46,742 nt of DNA. It comes from an uncultured Bacteroides sp. (GTDB taxonomy: Bacteria > Bacteroidota > Bacteroidia > Bacteroidales > Bacteroidaceae). Location of the stretch: positions 1-46,742 of the forward strand of contig CABMPP010000033.1 in assembly GCA_902388495.1 (NCBI GenBank), in the 5' to 3' direction. The notes below the pieces were generated by a model. The model did no database searches. It was not told where the DNA came from and was given only the letters and a program-made list of their open reading frames with translations. Below, piece by piece: positions 1 to 8,269 of the stretch. Made by a program: the position numbers and the translations under genes. Position 1 is the first letter of the stretch; every line of letters starts with the position of its first letter.

Positions 1-151
1 CCCGAATATTTTTTTAAATCCTATATCGGTAAAGGGATTGATAAATTTACTCATGTCTTTGTCGGCTTTATTTTTACCTGATACAAATATAAGGCTTTAT
101 TTTGTATTATAGACTTTGTCCATGAAAGAATTTAATTCTGTCATAGATACT

Positions 152-180
152 AAAAACAGCCGGATATATTATTCCGGCTG
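152..180 (-). terminator. Rho-independent terminator of the purU-his-lys operon
   Basis: Inverted repeat CAGCCGGA (157-164) and TCCGGCTG (173-180) with an 8-nt loop. Read leftward it is followed by a run of five T (complement of 152-156). It lies just after the lysA stop and would end the long leftward operon. The first 150 bases hold no gene that I can see, only AT-rich sequence with a promoter-like CAAATATA at 84-91 that could serve a leftward gene beyond the edge. Confidence 0.75.
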
Positions 181-206
181 AACCAAAAACAAGATGTTAT
201 TCCATA

Positions 207-1367
207 TTACACCAACTCGTCCGACGTATACCCCTGCGGCAACTCACGGCAGTTATAGCCCGAAGCCATAATCTCACCATAAGCACCGGCAGAACGGAGC
301 GCGATAAGGTCGCCGCGTTTCACTTCGTTCAAGTCGATTGCTTTTCCGAAGACATCGGAAGATTCGCAGATAGGACCTACCACATCGTAAGTCTGAACCG
401 GAGCATCCGAAGTGATATTCTCAATCTTATGATATGCCTGATAGAGTGCCGGGCGAATCAAATCCGTCATACCCGCATCCAAAATAGCAAACTGCTTATT
501 GGTGCCTTGCTTCACATAAAGCACTTGCGATATCAACGAACCACATTGTCCTACTACGGAACGCCCCAACTCGAAATGAAGCGTCTGATAAGGACGAAGC
601 TTCAGATGACCGGAATACGTGGCAAAGAACTTCTGGAAATCCGGTATAGGCTGACGGTTGGGATGACTGTAATCAATACCCAATCCTCCACCTACATTGA
701 CATGCTCAATGCGGATGTGACGTGCTTCCAACTTATCCTGCAACTCATTGAAGCGGTTGCACAAAGCAACAAAATCTCCCATATCCAATATCTGGGAACC
801 GATGTGAAAATGCAGTCCGATAAACTTCACATTCTTCATATCCTGTGCAAGGTCGATGACATGATCCATGTCCTGCATACTGATACCGAACTTGTTCTCG
901 GCCAGTCCGGTAGTAATATTGGCATGAGTGTGGGCACCTACATTAGGATTGATACGGAAAGCCACATTGGCAACCTTCCCCTTGGCAGCAGCCAATTCAT
1001 TGATTATCTCCAACTCGGGCACAGACTCTACATTGAAGCAGAAGATATCGTAATCCAGCCCCAAATTGATCTCCCAATCAGCCTTACCCACTCCTGCAAA
1101 TACAATCTTACCGGCAGGAAAACCGGCCTTGATGGCTGCACGAATTTCGCCACCGCTCACGCAGTCGGCACCGAGTCCACTCTCACGAATGATGGTAAGC
1201 ACCTTAGGATTGGCATTTGCCTTCACGGCATAATGCACCGAATAGTTATCGTACTTTGCCGCTTCCGTATGGATGCAAGCAAGCGTGTCGCGCAGCACCT
1301 TCGTATCATAATAGTAGAAGGGAGTGCGCAATTCACGGAATTTATTAACGGGAAATGCTCCTTTCAT
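207..1367 (-). CDS. lysA: Diaminopimelate decarboxylase
   Basis: Catalyses the last step of lysine synthesis, meso-diaminopimelate to L-lysine plus CO2, in the cytoplasm with pyridoxal phosphate. The 386-residue length fits a fold-type III PLP decarboxylase: an N-terminal TIM barrel and a C-terminal beta domain. The PLP lysine is K49 in HYAVKANANP, the phosphate-binding glycines are at 226-230 (GGGLG), the substrate loop ELGRSVVG lies near 266-273, and the cysteine contributed to the partner active site is C334 in GPICESSDVF. It is the last gene of the operon, 54 bp after aspartate kinase, so the first and last steps of the lysine branch sit side by side. The start MKGAFPVNKF is the only sensible one. 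Confidence 0.95.
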   Translation of the reverse strand: MKGAFPVNKFRELRTPFYYYDTKVLRDTLACIHTEAAKYDNYSVHYAVKANANPKVLTIIRESGLGADCVSGGEIRAAIKAGFPAGKIVFAGVGKADWEINLGLDYDIFCFNVESVPELEIINELAAAKGKVANVAFRINPNVGAHTHANITTGLAENKFGISMQDMDHVIDLAQDMKNVKFIGLHFHIGSQILDMGDFVALCNRFNELQDKLEARHIRIEHVNVGGGLGIDYSHPNRQPIPDFQKFFATYSGHLKLRPYQTLHFELGRSVVGQCGSLISQVLYVKQGTNKQFAILDAGMTDLIRPALYQAYHKIENITSDAPVQTYDVVGPICESSDVFGKAIDLNEVKRGDLIALRSAGAYGEIMASGYNCRELPQGYTSDELV

Positions 1368-1421
1368 AATCTTAAAACTTTGTTTAGATGTGATAAAGGC
1401 AACCTTGTATGTAGTTTCTTT

Positions 1422-2741
1422 TTATTGCTCATTAAACAGTGCATCGCTGAGCGATTGTAACGCCACCTTCTTGTCGCACTCACGAATGAGGAAAGAAATG
1501 TTATAGTTACTACCGCCGAAGGAAATCATACGAACCGGAATATCGCGCATGGCATCCAGTGCTTTGGCTTCGAAACCTACGTTTTCCCACTCCAGGTCGC
1601 CCACCACGCAGATAATACACATATCCTTGTCTACCGTCACCGTACCATACTTCTTCAGGTCATCCAGAATTTCGTTCAGATGCTTGGTGTTATCAATAGA
1701 AACCGATACACCAACCTCGGAAGTACAAATCATGTCGATAGAAGTCTGGTAACTCTCGAATATCTCGAATACCTTACGCAAGAAACCGTGTGCAAGCAAC
1801 ATACGGCTGGACTTAATCTTGATAGCCGTGATATTATCTTTGGCAGCCACTGCCTTGATCTTTCCCTTCTCCGTATCATTAGAAATCAATGTGCCCGGAG
1901 CAGTGGGGTCCATTGTATTGAGCAGACGCACCGGAATGTTGGCATACTTGGCCGGCTGGATGCAAGTGGGGTGCAGAATCTTGGCACCGAAGTAAGCCAA
2001 CTCGGCAGCCTCTTCGAAGTGAAGATGACGCACGGGAGAAGTTTTGTCCACAATACGCGGGTCATTATTGTGCATACCGTCGATATCGGTCCATATCTGA
2101 ATTTCGGAAGCGTTGATGGCTGCACCGATCAATGAAGCGGTGTAGTCGCTGCCGCCACGTTGCAGGTTATCAATCTCGCCGTAAGCATTGCGGCAGATGT
2201 AGCCCTGGGTGATATAGATTTCGGCATCGGGATGCAACTCCAACTGAACCTGAAGTTTTTCTTTGATGTATACAGGATCGGGCTCGGCATTCTTGTCTGT
2301 ACGCATGTATTCTAAAGCCGGAAGTAAAACTGACTTCACACCGCATTCCTGCAAGTAATAGTTCATCATGGCGGTAGATATCAATTCGCCCTGAGCCAGC
2401 ACCACCTTCTCCTCAAACAAGGTGAAGAGATCTTTGGTATAAGAACGGATATAGTCAAAATGAGATTTGATAAGCTCCAGACCTTTCTGTTTATACTCCG
2501 GAGTAGCATAGAGCTCATCAATATGCTGGCGGTATTTACTCTCCAATCTATTGATAATCTCGTTGGCACCTTCCGGATTCTTCTTGTACAGATAGTCCGA
2601 AATCTCAACCAATGTGTTTGTGGTACCCGACATGGCAGAGAGAACCACAATCTTACGTTCACCATCGGTAATCAATTTGGCTACTTCCTTAATTCGTTGA
2701 GCCGAACCTACTGAAGTACCTCCAAACTTTAAAACTTTCAT
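1422..2741 (-). CDS. lysC: Aspartate kinase (monofunctional)
   Basis: Phosphorylates L-aspartate to aspartyl-4-phosphate, the entry to lysine, threonine, methionine and diaminopimelate synthesis. The 439-residue protein opens with the family signature KFGGTSVGSA (residues 5-14), has the kinase core to about residue 290, and ends with two ACT domains (about 300-439) that usually bind lysine or threonine for feedback control. There is no homoserine dehydrogenase domain, so it is the monofunctional type; Bacteroides commonly also carry a bifunctional ThrA elsewhere. It lies directly before lysA and after ftsE in one leftward transcript. Feedback specificity cannot be read from the sequence. Confidence 0.94.
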   Translation of the reverse strand: MKVLKFGGTSVGSAQRIKEVAKLITDGERKIVVLSAMSGTTNTLVEISDYLYKKNPEGANEIINRLESKYRQHIDELYATPEYKQKGLELIKSHFDYIRSYTKDLFTLFEEKVVLAQGELISTAMMNYYLQECGVKSVLLPALEYMRTDKNAEPDPVYIKEKLQVQLELHPDAEIYITQGYICRNAYGEIDNLQRGGSDYTASLIGAAINASEIQIWTDIDGMHNNDPRIVDKTSPVRHLHFEEAAELAYFGAKILHPTCIQPAKYANIPVRLLNTMDPTAPGTLISNDTEKGKIKAVAAKDNITAIKIKSSRMLLAHGFLRKVFEIFESYQTSIDMICTSEVGVSVSIDNTKHLNEILDDLKKYGTVTVDKDMCIICVVGDLEWENVGFEAKALDAMRDIPVRMISFGGSNYNISFLIRECDKKVALQSLSDALFNEQ

Positions 2742-2760
2742 TTTCGTTCCTGTATTAATT

Positions 2761-2802
2761 AGTTTATAGTTACAAGCTACGAGCTATAAGTCGTAAGCTA
2801 TT
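2761..2802. repeat. Six 7-bp tandem repeats between ftsE and lysC
   Basis: On the + strand the gap reads as six consecutive heptads: AGTTTAT, AGTTACA, AGCTACG, AGCTATA, AGTCGTA, AGCTATT (consensus about AGYTAYR). They fill most of the 59-bp gap and touch the ftsE stop codon. Similar heptads occur at 4156-4176 and 4942-4962 in the same operon. Function unknown. Confidence 0.7.
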
Positions 2803-3505
2803 ATTTTTCAATTTTCAATTCTTCTACATATTCTGCCGTAACATCGGTCATCAAATGATCGGTACAACGATAGACTTTGCCGGGGAACTCGCGCAATAAC
2901 TGCAGGTTGTGCGTGGTCATCACTACCAGGGAACCGGCTTCGCTGATGTTGTGCAAAAGTTCGGTAATGGCGCGGCCTGTCTCCGAGTCGAGATTTCCCG
3001 TCGGCTCGTCGGCAAGGATGATCTCGGGAGAGTTGAGCACGGCACGGGCTATGACAATACGCTGCTGCTCGCCACCCGACAGTTCGTTGGGCAACTTATA
3101 GCCTTTGTTGTTCATACCCACCAGGTTCAGCACCTCCTCAATCCGGTCTTTAATCTCGCCCTTGTTCTTCCAGCCTGTGGCACGGAGAACAAATTGCAAG
3201 TTGTCGTACACCGTACGGTCAGTGAGCAACTGGAAGTCCTGAAACACAATGCCCAGTTTACGGCGCAACTGCGGAATATGCTTGCGCTTGATATGGAGCA
3301 TATCAAAGCCCAATACTTCAGCCTCGCCCGATGCAACATCCAGTTCGCCGTAGAAAGTCTTGAGCAGGCTCGTCTTACCGGAGCCAACCTTACCAATCAG
3401 GTACACGAACTCTCCTTTGTGAAGTTCCAGATTCACATCGTTCAGTACGCACAACTCCTGTTGGTGTATTTCTACGTCCTTGTATCGTATCAGCGCTTCG
3501 CCCAT
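2801..3505 (-). CDS. ftsE: FtsE-like ABC transporter ATPase
   Basis: Cytoplasmic ABC ATPase of 234 residues. Walker A GKVGSGKT at 38-45, Q-loop around VFQDFQ, signature LSGGEQQR at 142-149, Walker B IILADEP at 162-168, and the switch histidine in MTTHNLQLL. The best match from memory is FtsE, which with the membrane protein FtsX links the divisome to peptidoglycan hydrolases. No ftsX lies beside it, which I believe is usual for Bacteroides. It sits in a his/lys operon 31 bp after hisIE, an odd metabolic company that suggests co-expression rather than shared function. A generic lipoprotein-export (LolD-like) ATPase is the main alternative. Confidence 0.82.
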   Translation of the reverse strand: MGEALIRYKDVEIHQQELCVLNDVNLELHKGEFVYLIGKVGSGKTSLLKTFYGELDVASGEAEVLGFDMLHIKRKHIPQLRRKLGIVFQDFQLLTDRTVYDNLQFVLRATGWKNKGEIKDRIEEVLNLVGMNNKGYKLPNELSGGEQQRIVIARAVLNSPEIILADEPTGNLDSETGRAITELLHNISEAGSLVVMTTHNLQLLREFPGKVYRCTDHLMTDVTAEYVEELKIEK

Positions 3506-3536
3506 CCGCCACCTTTATTTCTTAATATCTAATTGC

Positions 3537-4148
3537 TTAATGCTTCTTCCAGTTTGCACTGTGACGCTCTTCCAATTCACGGGCAAGATCTTCAATGCGA
3601 TATCCCTTGGAAGTGAGCAGCACAATGAGGTGATACAACATATCGGCACCCTCATAAATCAGACGTTCGTCTGTACCGTTACAAGCTTCGATAACAGTTT
3701 CCACTGCTTCCTCACCTACTTTCTGTGCCATTTTGTTGACACCGGATTGAAACAGACTGGTAGTATATGAACCTTCCGGCATTTCTTCATAGCGTTTGCA
3801 AATGAAGTCCTGAAGAAGTTTCAGGAACATGACAGGCTGCTCGTTCTTCTCGCCCCAGCAAGTATCCGCACCGGTGTGACAAACGGGACCTACGGGATGT
3901 ACCTGAATAAGCAGGGTATCCTGGTCGCAATCTTCCTTCATGGAGACTACGTTCAAAAAGTTACCACTCTCCTCCCCTTTCGTCCAAAGACGGTTCTTGG
4001 TACGGCTGAAGAAAGTTACCTTTCCGGTTTCTACCGTCTTGTCATAGGCCTCCTTGTTCATAAAGCCCAGCATCAGCACTTTAGCTGTGTCTGCATCTTG
4101 TATAATTGCCGGAACGAGTCCGTTCATCTTGTCAAAGTCCAAAGCCAT
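3537..4148 (-). CDS. hisIE: Bifunctional phosphoribosyl-AMP cyclohydrolase / phosphoribosyl-ATP pyrophosphatase
   Basis: Fused enzyme for steps 2 and 3 of histidine synthesis: PR-ATP to PR-AMP (C-terminal HisE part) and PR-AMP to ProFAR (N-terminal HisI part). The HisI domain covers about residues 1-105 and has the metal-binding cysteine motif HTGADTCWGE. The HisE domain (about 110-203) is helical, with the acidic motif EEAVETVIEA and a following helix typical of MazG-like pyrophosphatases. At 203 residues it is full length for the fusion. It is co-transcribed with hisF upstream (30-bp gap) and ftsE downstream. The start at 4148 gives MALDFDKMNGL, typical of the family. Confidence 0.94.
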   Translation of the reverse strand: MALDFDKMNGLVPAIIQDADTAKVLMLGFMNKEAYDKTVETGKVTFFSRTKNRLWTKGEESGNFLNVVSMKEDCDQDTLLIQVHPVGPVCHTGADTCWGEKNEQPVMFLKLLQDFICKRYEEMPEGSYTTSLFQSGVNKMAQKVGEEAVETVIEACNGTDERLIYEGADMLYHLIVLLTSKGYRIEDLARELEERHSANWKKH

Positions 4149-4155
4149 TTCTTTA

Positions 4156-4176
4156 AGTTATAAGTTATGAGTAATC
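4156..4176. repeat. 7-bp tandem repeats between hisF and hisIE
   Basis: Three heptads AGTTATA, AGTTATG, AGTAATC fill most of the 30-bp gap. They match the pattern of the longer array at 2761-2802. Confidence 0.6.
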
Positions 4177-4178
4177 TA

Positions 4179-4934
4179 TTATCTTCTCATCTCTATTCCC
4201 TGGGTGCAAAGATACGATTTTAATTCGGGAATTTTGATTTCTCCGAAATGAAAAACACTGGCTGCCAAGGCAGCATCTGCTTTTCCTTGCAGAAACACAT
4301 CGCGAAAGTGCTCTTTGGCACCGGCTCCACCCGATGCGATGACAGGAATGGAAAGCCTGTCGGCAAGGGTGGCAAGGGCCTCGTTGGCATAACCGGTCTT
4401 CACACCGTCATGGTTCATGCTGGTAAACAATACTTCGCCCGCACCACGTTCCTGGGCCTCTTTAGTCCATGCAAACAGTTCTTTATCAGTTTCCACCCGA
4501 CCACCGTTCAGATAGCACCACCACCCTTTTTCCGTCTGCCTGGCATCGACCGCCAATACACAGACCTGAGAACCGAAGTTCTTTGCAATCTCGTCTATCA
4601 ACTCCGGACGACGAATTGCAGAAGAGTTGATGGAAATTTTATCGGCACCGGCATTCAACAGTCTGTCCACATCGCTCAGCTCATTGATGCCTCCACCAAC
4701 AGTAAACGGGATGCTGATATTCGCGGCAATGCGCTTCACCAGTTCGGTGAAAGTCTTACGGCCTTCAAAACTGGCGGTGATATCAAGGAATACCAGTTCA
4801 TCGGCTCCCTGCTCGCTATAAGCACGTGCCAACTCAACGGGGTCGCCTGCCTGGCGCAGGTTCACGAAATTGGTTCCTTTTACGGTCTGCCCGTCTTTGA
4901 TGTCGAGACAGGGAATGATTCTTTTCGCTAACAC
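4179..4934 (-). CDS. hisF: Imidazole glycerol phosphate synthase, cyclase subunit
   Basis: TIM-barrel partner of HisH. It uses ammonia from HisH to turn PRFAR into imidazole glycerol phosphate and AICAR. The 251 residues include both catalytic aspartates: the first in [11 protein letters not shown] near residue 11 and the second in [14 protein letters not shown] near 130. Phosphate-binding glycines appear in TVGGGINE and VIASGGAGA. The start codon at 4934 is GTG (GTG TTA GCG AAA), giving [11 protein letters not shown], the normal family N-terminus. It lies between hisA and hisIE. The channel that receives ammonia requires HisH, encoded two genes upstream. Confidence 0.95.
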   Translation of the reverse strand: MLAKRIIPCLDIKDGQTVKGTNFVNLRQAGDPVELARAYSEQGADELVFLDITASFEGRKTFTELVKRIAANISIPFTVGGGINELSDVDRLLNAGADKISINSSAIRRPELIDEIAKNFGSQVCVLAVDARQTEKGWWCYLNGGRVETDKELFAWTKEAQERGAGEVLFTSMNHDGVKTGYANEALATLADRLSIPVIASGGAGAKEHFRDVFLQGKADAALAASVFHFGEIKIPELKSYLCTQGIEMRR

Positions 4935-4941
4935 TTTATTC

Positions 4942-4962
4942 AGTTATGGGTTATGAGTTATC
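4942..4962. repeat. 7-bp tandem repeats between hisA and hisF
   Basis: Three heptads AGTTATG, GGTTATG, AGTTATC span the 26-bp gap and enter the hisA stop codon. This is the third array of the same type in this operon. Confidence 0.6.
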
Positions 4963-5683
4963 ACTCTAAAAAGTTTTCTAATTCCTTGAAGGTTATACGG
5001 CCTTCGTACAACGCCTTACCAAAAATAACGGCAGGCACGCCGGCTTCTTCCAGCCGGTAGATATCGTCGGCACCACTCACACCTCCACTGGCTATCAGAT
5101 AAAGGTCGGGATGCTGCTCCAAGACCTCTTTATACAGTTCGATTGACGGTCCTTGCAGCATACCGTCGCAACTGATATCAGTACAGATAACCTTACGGAT
5201 GCCTTTCTCTACATAATCTTTCAAGAATGGGAACAATTCGCAGGCACTCTCGTCTTTCCAGCCATTGACAGCAATCTTTCGGTCTTTCACATCGGCCCCA
5301 AGAATGATTTTCTCCGAACCATACGTCCGAAGCCAATGATGGAACAGTTCCGGATTCTTCACGGCAATACTGCCACCGGTCACCATCTGCGCACCGCTTT
5401 CAAAGGCTATCACCAAGTCTTCATCGCTCTTCACTCCGCCACCGAAATCAACAGTCAGAGAAGTATGCGCAACGATCTGCTCCAATGTACGGTAATTCAC
5501 CACATGATGCGAAGCAGCACCGTCGAGGTCGACCACATGAAGGCGGCGGATGCCATGATCTTCCAATTCTTTGGCAACCTCTACAGGGTTCTCATTGTAC
5601 ACCTTCTTACTGTTATAATCACCCTGGGAAAGGCGTACGCACTTTCCGTCGATGATGTCAATAGCGGGGATCAGTTCTATCAT
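4961..5683 (-). CDS. hisA: ProFAR isomerase (HisA)
   Basis: Amadori isomerase converting ProFAR to PRFAR, the substrate of HisF-HisH. The 240-residue TIM barrel starts [20 protein letters not shown] with the catalytic aspartate near residue 8; the second aspartate is in the [14 protein letters not shown] region. Phosphate loops are [10 protein letters not shown] and [11 protein letters not shown]. Its start ATG overlaps the hisH stop by 4 bp (ATGA type), implying translational coupling. It is full length and shows nothing unusual. Confidence 0.95.
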   Translation of the reverse strand: MIELIPAIDIIDGKCVRLSQGDYNSKKVYNENPVEVAKELEDHGIRRLHVVDLDGAASHHVVNYRTLEQIVAHTSLTVDFGGGVKSDEDLVIAFESGAQMVTGGSIAVKNPELFHHWLRTYGSEKIILGADVKDRKIAVNGWKDESACELFPFLKDYVEKGIRKVICTDISCDGMLQGPSIELYKEVLEQHPDLYLIASGGVSGADDIYRLEEAGVPAVIFGKALYEGRITFKELENFLE

Positions 5684-6270
5684 AATGTCAAAAAGTTCTG
5701 TAAGATACGCTCGCCCACACTCCCACTCTTTTCGGGGTGAAACTGGGTAGCGTAATAATTATCTTTATGCAAGGCGGCACTGAACGGGAAAATATAATCC
5801 GTCACAGCTGCGGTACAATCATTCAACGGGACATAATAGCTATGTACAAAATACACAAACTCGTCTTTCGTAAAACCTCGGAAAAGATCACTATTAGTTT
5901 GTGCAATGGTGTTCCAACCCATGTGAGGCACCTTGTCTTCATGTTTTTGAGAAATAAAGCGCTTTACGTCTGCATCAAAAATACCGAGGCAATCTGCATC
6001 TCCTTCCTCCGAATAACGGCACATCAACTGCATGCCCAGACAAATGCCTAATATCGGCTGGCGCAACTCCTTTATCAGCTTGTCCATACCATTGGCACGC
6101 AGGAAGTTCATTGTTGTTCCCGCCTCTCCCACACCGGGAAAGATAACTTTATCCGCAGCACGAAGTACTGCCTCGTCCGCCGTAATCACCGCCTCCACGC
6201 CCAAGCGCTTCAACGCATAATCCACCGAACGGATATTGCCTGCATTATATTTGATGACCGCAACTTTCAT
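5680..6270 (-). CDS. hisH: Imidazole glycerol phosphate synthase, glutaminase subunit
   Basis: Class I glutamine amidotransferase that feeds ammonia to HisF. The 196 residues carry the full triad: nucleophile C77 in GICLGMQL, with H178 and E180 in QFHPEKSG. The oxyanion region is FPGVGEAG near 44-51. It overlaps hisA by 4 bp and begins only 6 bp after purU. HisG, HisD, HisB and HisC are not in this window, so this operon supplies only the middle of the pathway. Confidence 0.95.
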   Translation of the reverse strand: MKVAVIKYNAGNIRSVDYALKRLGVEAVITADEAVLRAADKVIFPGVGEAGTTMNFLRANGMDKLIKELRQPILGICLGMQLMCRYSEEGDADCLGIFDADVKRFISQKHEDKVPHMGWNTIAQTNSDLFRGFTKDEFVYFVHSYYVPLNDCTAAVTDYIFPFSAALHKDNYYATQFHPEKSGSVGERILQNFLTL

Positions 6271-6276
6271 AGCCTT

Positions 6277-7134
6277 TTAGTTAAATATCACAGTTTTATT
6301 TTTATATGCCAACACCTTGCGTTCAATATGCTTCTGAACGGCACGGGAAAGGACAATTTTCTCCAGGTCTTTCCCTTTGTTCACCAGGTCCTGCACGGTA
6401 TCCTTATGCGTAATACGCACTACATCCTGCTCAATGATAGGACCGGCATCCAATTCCGTAGTCACATAATGGCTGGTAGCACCGATAATCTTCACACCAC
6501 GTTCAAAAGCTGCATGATAGGGTTTTGCACCCACAAATGCAGGAAGGAAAGAATGATGAATGTTGATAATCCGGTTGGGGTAAGCATTAATCATCCGCTC
6601 GGAAATGACCTGCATGTAACGTGCCAGGACAATGAAAGTAATCTTGTGCTTTGCCAGCAGTTCCATTTCCTTCTTTTCCTGTTCCTCCTTTGTTTCTTTC
6701 GTGATAGGGAAAAGGTGGAAAGGAATGCCGAAACGTTCTGCCACATGTTGCAGGTCGGGATGATTGCTTATTATAAGAGGTATCTCCACATTCCACTCTC
6801 CGGCCGTATAGCGTGCCAGCAGATCGAAGAGGCAATGCGACATCTTCGAAACAAAGATGGCCATGCGCGGCTTGGTGTCGGAAAAGTAAAGGCGGAAGCT
6901 CATTTCGTACTTTTGCGCATATAAAGTTGCAAAATAATCTTCTATTTTCTCTTGGGGTACCAGAAAGTCTTTCAGTTCCCACTCAATACGCATGAAAAAG
7001 ATATTCTCCACATGGTCTACGTATTGATCCAGGTAGATAATATTACCTTTGTTCACCGTTATAAAGTCTGTCACTTCTGCCAGGATGCCCGGTTTGTCGG
7101 GGCAGTGAAGCAACAGTTTGGCTGTTTTCATCAT
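6277..7134 (-). CDS. purU: Formyltetrahydrofolate deformylase
   Basis: Hydrolyses 10-formyl-THF to THF and formate, balancing one-carbon pools and giving formate to PurT-type purine synthesis where present. It has an N-terminal ACT domain (about 1-85) and a C-terminal formyltransferase-fold domain (about 90-275). The catalytic triad is visible as N191 and H193 in NIHHSFLPAF and D229 in TTELDAGP. Two adjacent ATG codons (7134 and 7131) could both start it. As the first gene of the operon it lies just after the predicted promoter at 7190-7220. Its link to histidine synthesis is plausible, since that pathway releases AICAR, which consumes formyl groups. Confidence 0.93.
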   Translation of the reverse strand: MMKTAKLLLHCPDKPGILAEVTDFITVNKGNIIYLDQYVDHVENIFFMRIEWELKDFLVPQEKIEDYFATLYAQKYEMSFRLYFSDTKPRMAIFVSKMSHCLFDLLARYTAGEWNVEIPLIISNHPDLQHVAERFGIPFHLFPITKETKEEQEKKEMELLAKHKITFIVLARYMQVISERMINAYPNRIINIHHSFLPAFVGAKPYHAAFERGVKIIGATSHYVTTELDAGPIIEQDVVRITHKDTVQDLVNKGKDLEKIVLSRAVQKHIERKVLAYKNKTVIFN

Positions 7135-7189
7135 CCTAAAATCTCTTTATTTATCGTTTTCAAATAACAACATTCTCATTTTGAGTCCG

Positions 7190-7220
7190 CAAAAATAACG
7201 ATTTATTGCAAAACAACGAA
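7190..7220 (-). promoter_or_regulatory. Promoter of the purU-his-lys operon
   Basis: On the minus strand there is TATTTTTG (complement of CAAAAATA at 7190-7197), a match to the Bacteroides -7 consensus TAnnTTTG. TTCG (complement of CGAA, 7217-7220) stands 19 nt upstream, 3 of 4 to the -33 TTTG. The gene-free stretch 7135-7495 holds this promoter and the tRNA promoter; I see nothing else in it. Confidence 0.55.
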
Positions 7221-7422
7221 GTTTTCGAGCAGTAAGTTTAAAAGAAGCCTCAAAAAGTTTCGTTTTCTCCAGACAAAGAGCTCAAATCAGTGATAAAATA
7301 GTACATAAGTCTATTTCTAAATAGTTGTTAAACTCCATATTTTTTCATTTCCACAAACTTCTCAATATGAGGATATAAAGCCGATGCAGCCCAAAACGCT
7401 CAAAAAAAACTTTATCACAGCT

Positions 7423-7453
7423 ATTGCAGATATCAAAGAAATGCCTACCTTTG
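7423..7453 (+). promoter_or_regulatory. Promoter of tRNA-Asp
   Basis: TACCTTTG at 7446-7453 fits TAnnTTTG exactly. ATTG at 7423-7426 stands 19 nt upstream, 3 of 4 to the -33 TTTG. Transcription would begin about 30-35 nt before the mature tRNA. Confidence 0.65.
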
Positions 7454-7495
7454 CAACCGCAATCGAGAGAGATAGCAATTAAAGAATGAAATAAT

Positions 7496-7569
7496 GGTGC
7501 GTTAGTTCAGTTGGTTAGAATACATGCCTGTCACGCATGGGGTCACGGGTTCGAGTCCCGTACGCACCG
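7496..7569 (+). tRNA. tRNA-Asp (anticodon GUC)
   Basis: A 74-nt cloverleaf. Acceptor GGTGCGT (7496-7502) pairs with ACGCACC (7562-7568), with discriminator G at 7569. The D stem is GTTC/GAAT. The anticodon stem CATGC/GCATG encloses loop CTGTCAC with anticodon GTC. The T arm is ACGGG, loop TTCGAGT, CCCGT. CCA is not encoded. The last 12 bases and the following base reappear exactly at 23241-23253, marking this gene as the likely integration target of the downstream island. Confidence 0.97.
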
Positions 7570-7585
7570 CGAAAGCAAATAGCAA
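7549..7585. repeat. Left attachment-like repeat at the tRNA-Asp 3' end
   Basis: This stretch, from the end of the T stem through the tRNA end into the next 16 bases, aligns without gaps to 23232-23268 in the same orientation with 30 of 37 identities, including a perfect 13-mer CCGTACGCACCGC (7558-7570). The pair brackets about 15.7 kb and looks like the left end of an integrated element that rebuilt the tRNA. Confidence 0.65.
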
Positions 7586-7596
7586 ATTAAAGCAAA

Positions 7597-7632
7597 GCTC
7601 TGAAATTCAAGGATTTCAGAGCTTTTTCTTTT
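7597..7632 (+). terminator. Terminator of tRNA-Asp
   Basis: Perfect 10-bp hairpin GCTCTGAAAT (7597-7606) and ATTTCAGAGC (7613-7622), 6-nt loop, followed by TTTTTCTTTTT. Three flanking A-T pairs could extend the stem. Confidence 0.85.
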
Positions 7633-7681
7633 TCTCTACTTCGGCAAAAAATAGCGTTTTTAGGCAGTTCTCACGTGGCTT

Positions 7682-7722
7682 ATTCGTGGGACTTTTTGAA
7701 AGCTGTTTTTGCTCCCACGAAT
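7682..7722. repeat. Spaced inverted repeat downstream of tRNA-Asp
   Basis: Perfect 10-bp arms ATTCGTGGGA (7682-7691) and TCCCACGAAT (7713-7722) separated by 21 nt. It lies about 115 bp inside the left end of the tRNA-bracketed island, so a recombinase or excisionase site is possible, but nothing proves it. Confidence 0.4.
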
Positions 7723-7890
7723 TGACACATTTAAAAACCGCAAAACGTTCTGTGATGCTTTCTCAAATCATTTTGTGAGCTTTTTAAAGTCATTAACACA
7801 AAACGAATTGCGAGATTTTATTTATTTTCTGCCCTTCTTTAAACACCTCTCAAAAACATTTTAACAAGCGTTCAAATCATACGTATTTCG

Positions 7891-7898
7891 TATCTTTG
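7891..7898 (+). promoter_or_regulatory. Orphan -7 promoter element near the island's left end
   Basis: TATCTTTG is an exact TAnnTTTG match, in AT-rich sequence that ends near 7920. No rightward gene follows; the next sequence is richer in GC and contains broken reading frames. It may be the promoter of a lost integrase. The -33 element is not clear. Apart from this element, the tRNA terminator and the inverted repeat, 7570-7920 shows nothing. Confidence 0.3.
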
Positions 7899-7964
7899 TA
7901 TAAATCTTAGAGACAAACCGCCTAAGTCACCCATAGTCCTATCATTTCTTTTCCATAACACGAC

Positions 7965-8256
7965 CTATGTACGCTTCCACATCTGGATGTATGGCGGCAG
8001 AGTTTCGGCAAAGGACTTGTCCGGCTTCCAGTCGGACATAAAACGGTGTTGGCAAGCCAGGCATTCTTCATAGGTAGTATATCTGCATGGTCTGAAGCTG
8101 CGTGCATGAACGGCTATCGTCCGCAGCAGGACGCTGCGGACAGTGGTCATCAGCTCGCGGATGTTACCAGCCAGAGGTAGCACCCAATTGAAGGAGTGGC
8201 ACGTCGTCATCAGGATACCGGTAGATGAAATCAAAAGTAGCTTTCTGGGAATCCAT
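7965..8256 (-). pseudogene. Unrecognised broken reading frame downstream of the regulator gene
   Basis: Fourteen bases after the regulator stop, an ATG at 8256 opens a 30-codon frame beginning MDSQKATFDFIYRYPDDD. It stops at a TAA, and an overlapping second frame on the same strand continues to 7965 (ending near PPYIQMWKRT). Joining the two by one frameshift would give about 97 residues. Its GC content resembles coding DNA more than the AT-rich sequence to the left. I do not recognise the family. It could be a decayed gene, a truncated relic at an element boundary, or chance open frames. Confidence 0.25.
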
Positions 8257-8269
8257 AGGCTGACAAGAA

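Noticed and set aside
429..1460. 343-codon open frame opposite lysA
   Set aside because: Antisense shadow of a well-conserved enzyme gene, without family features.
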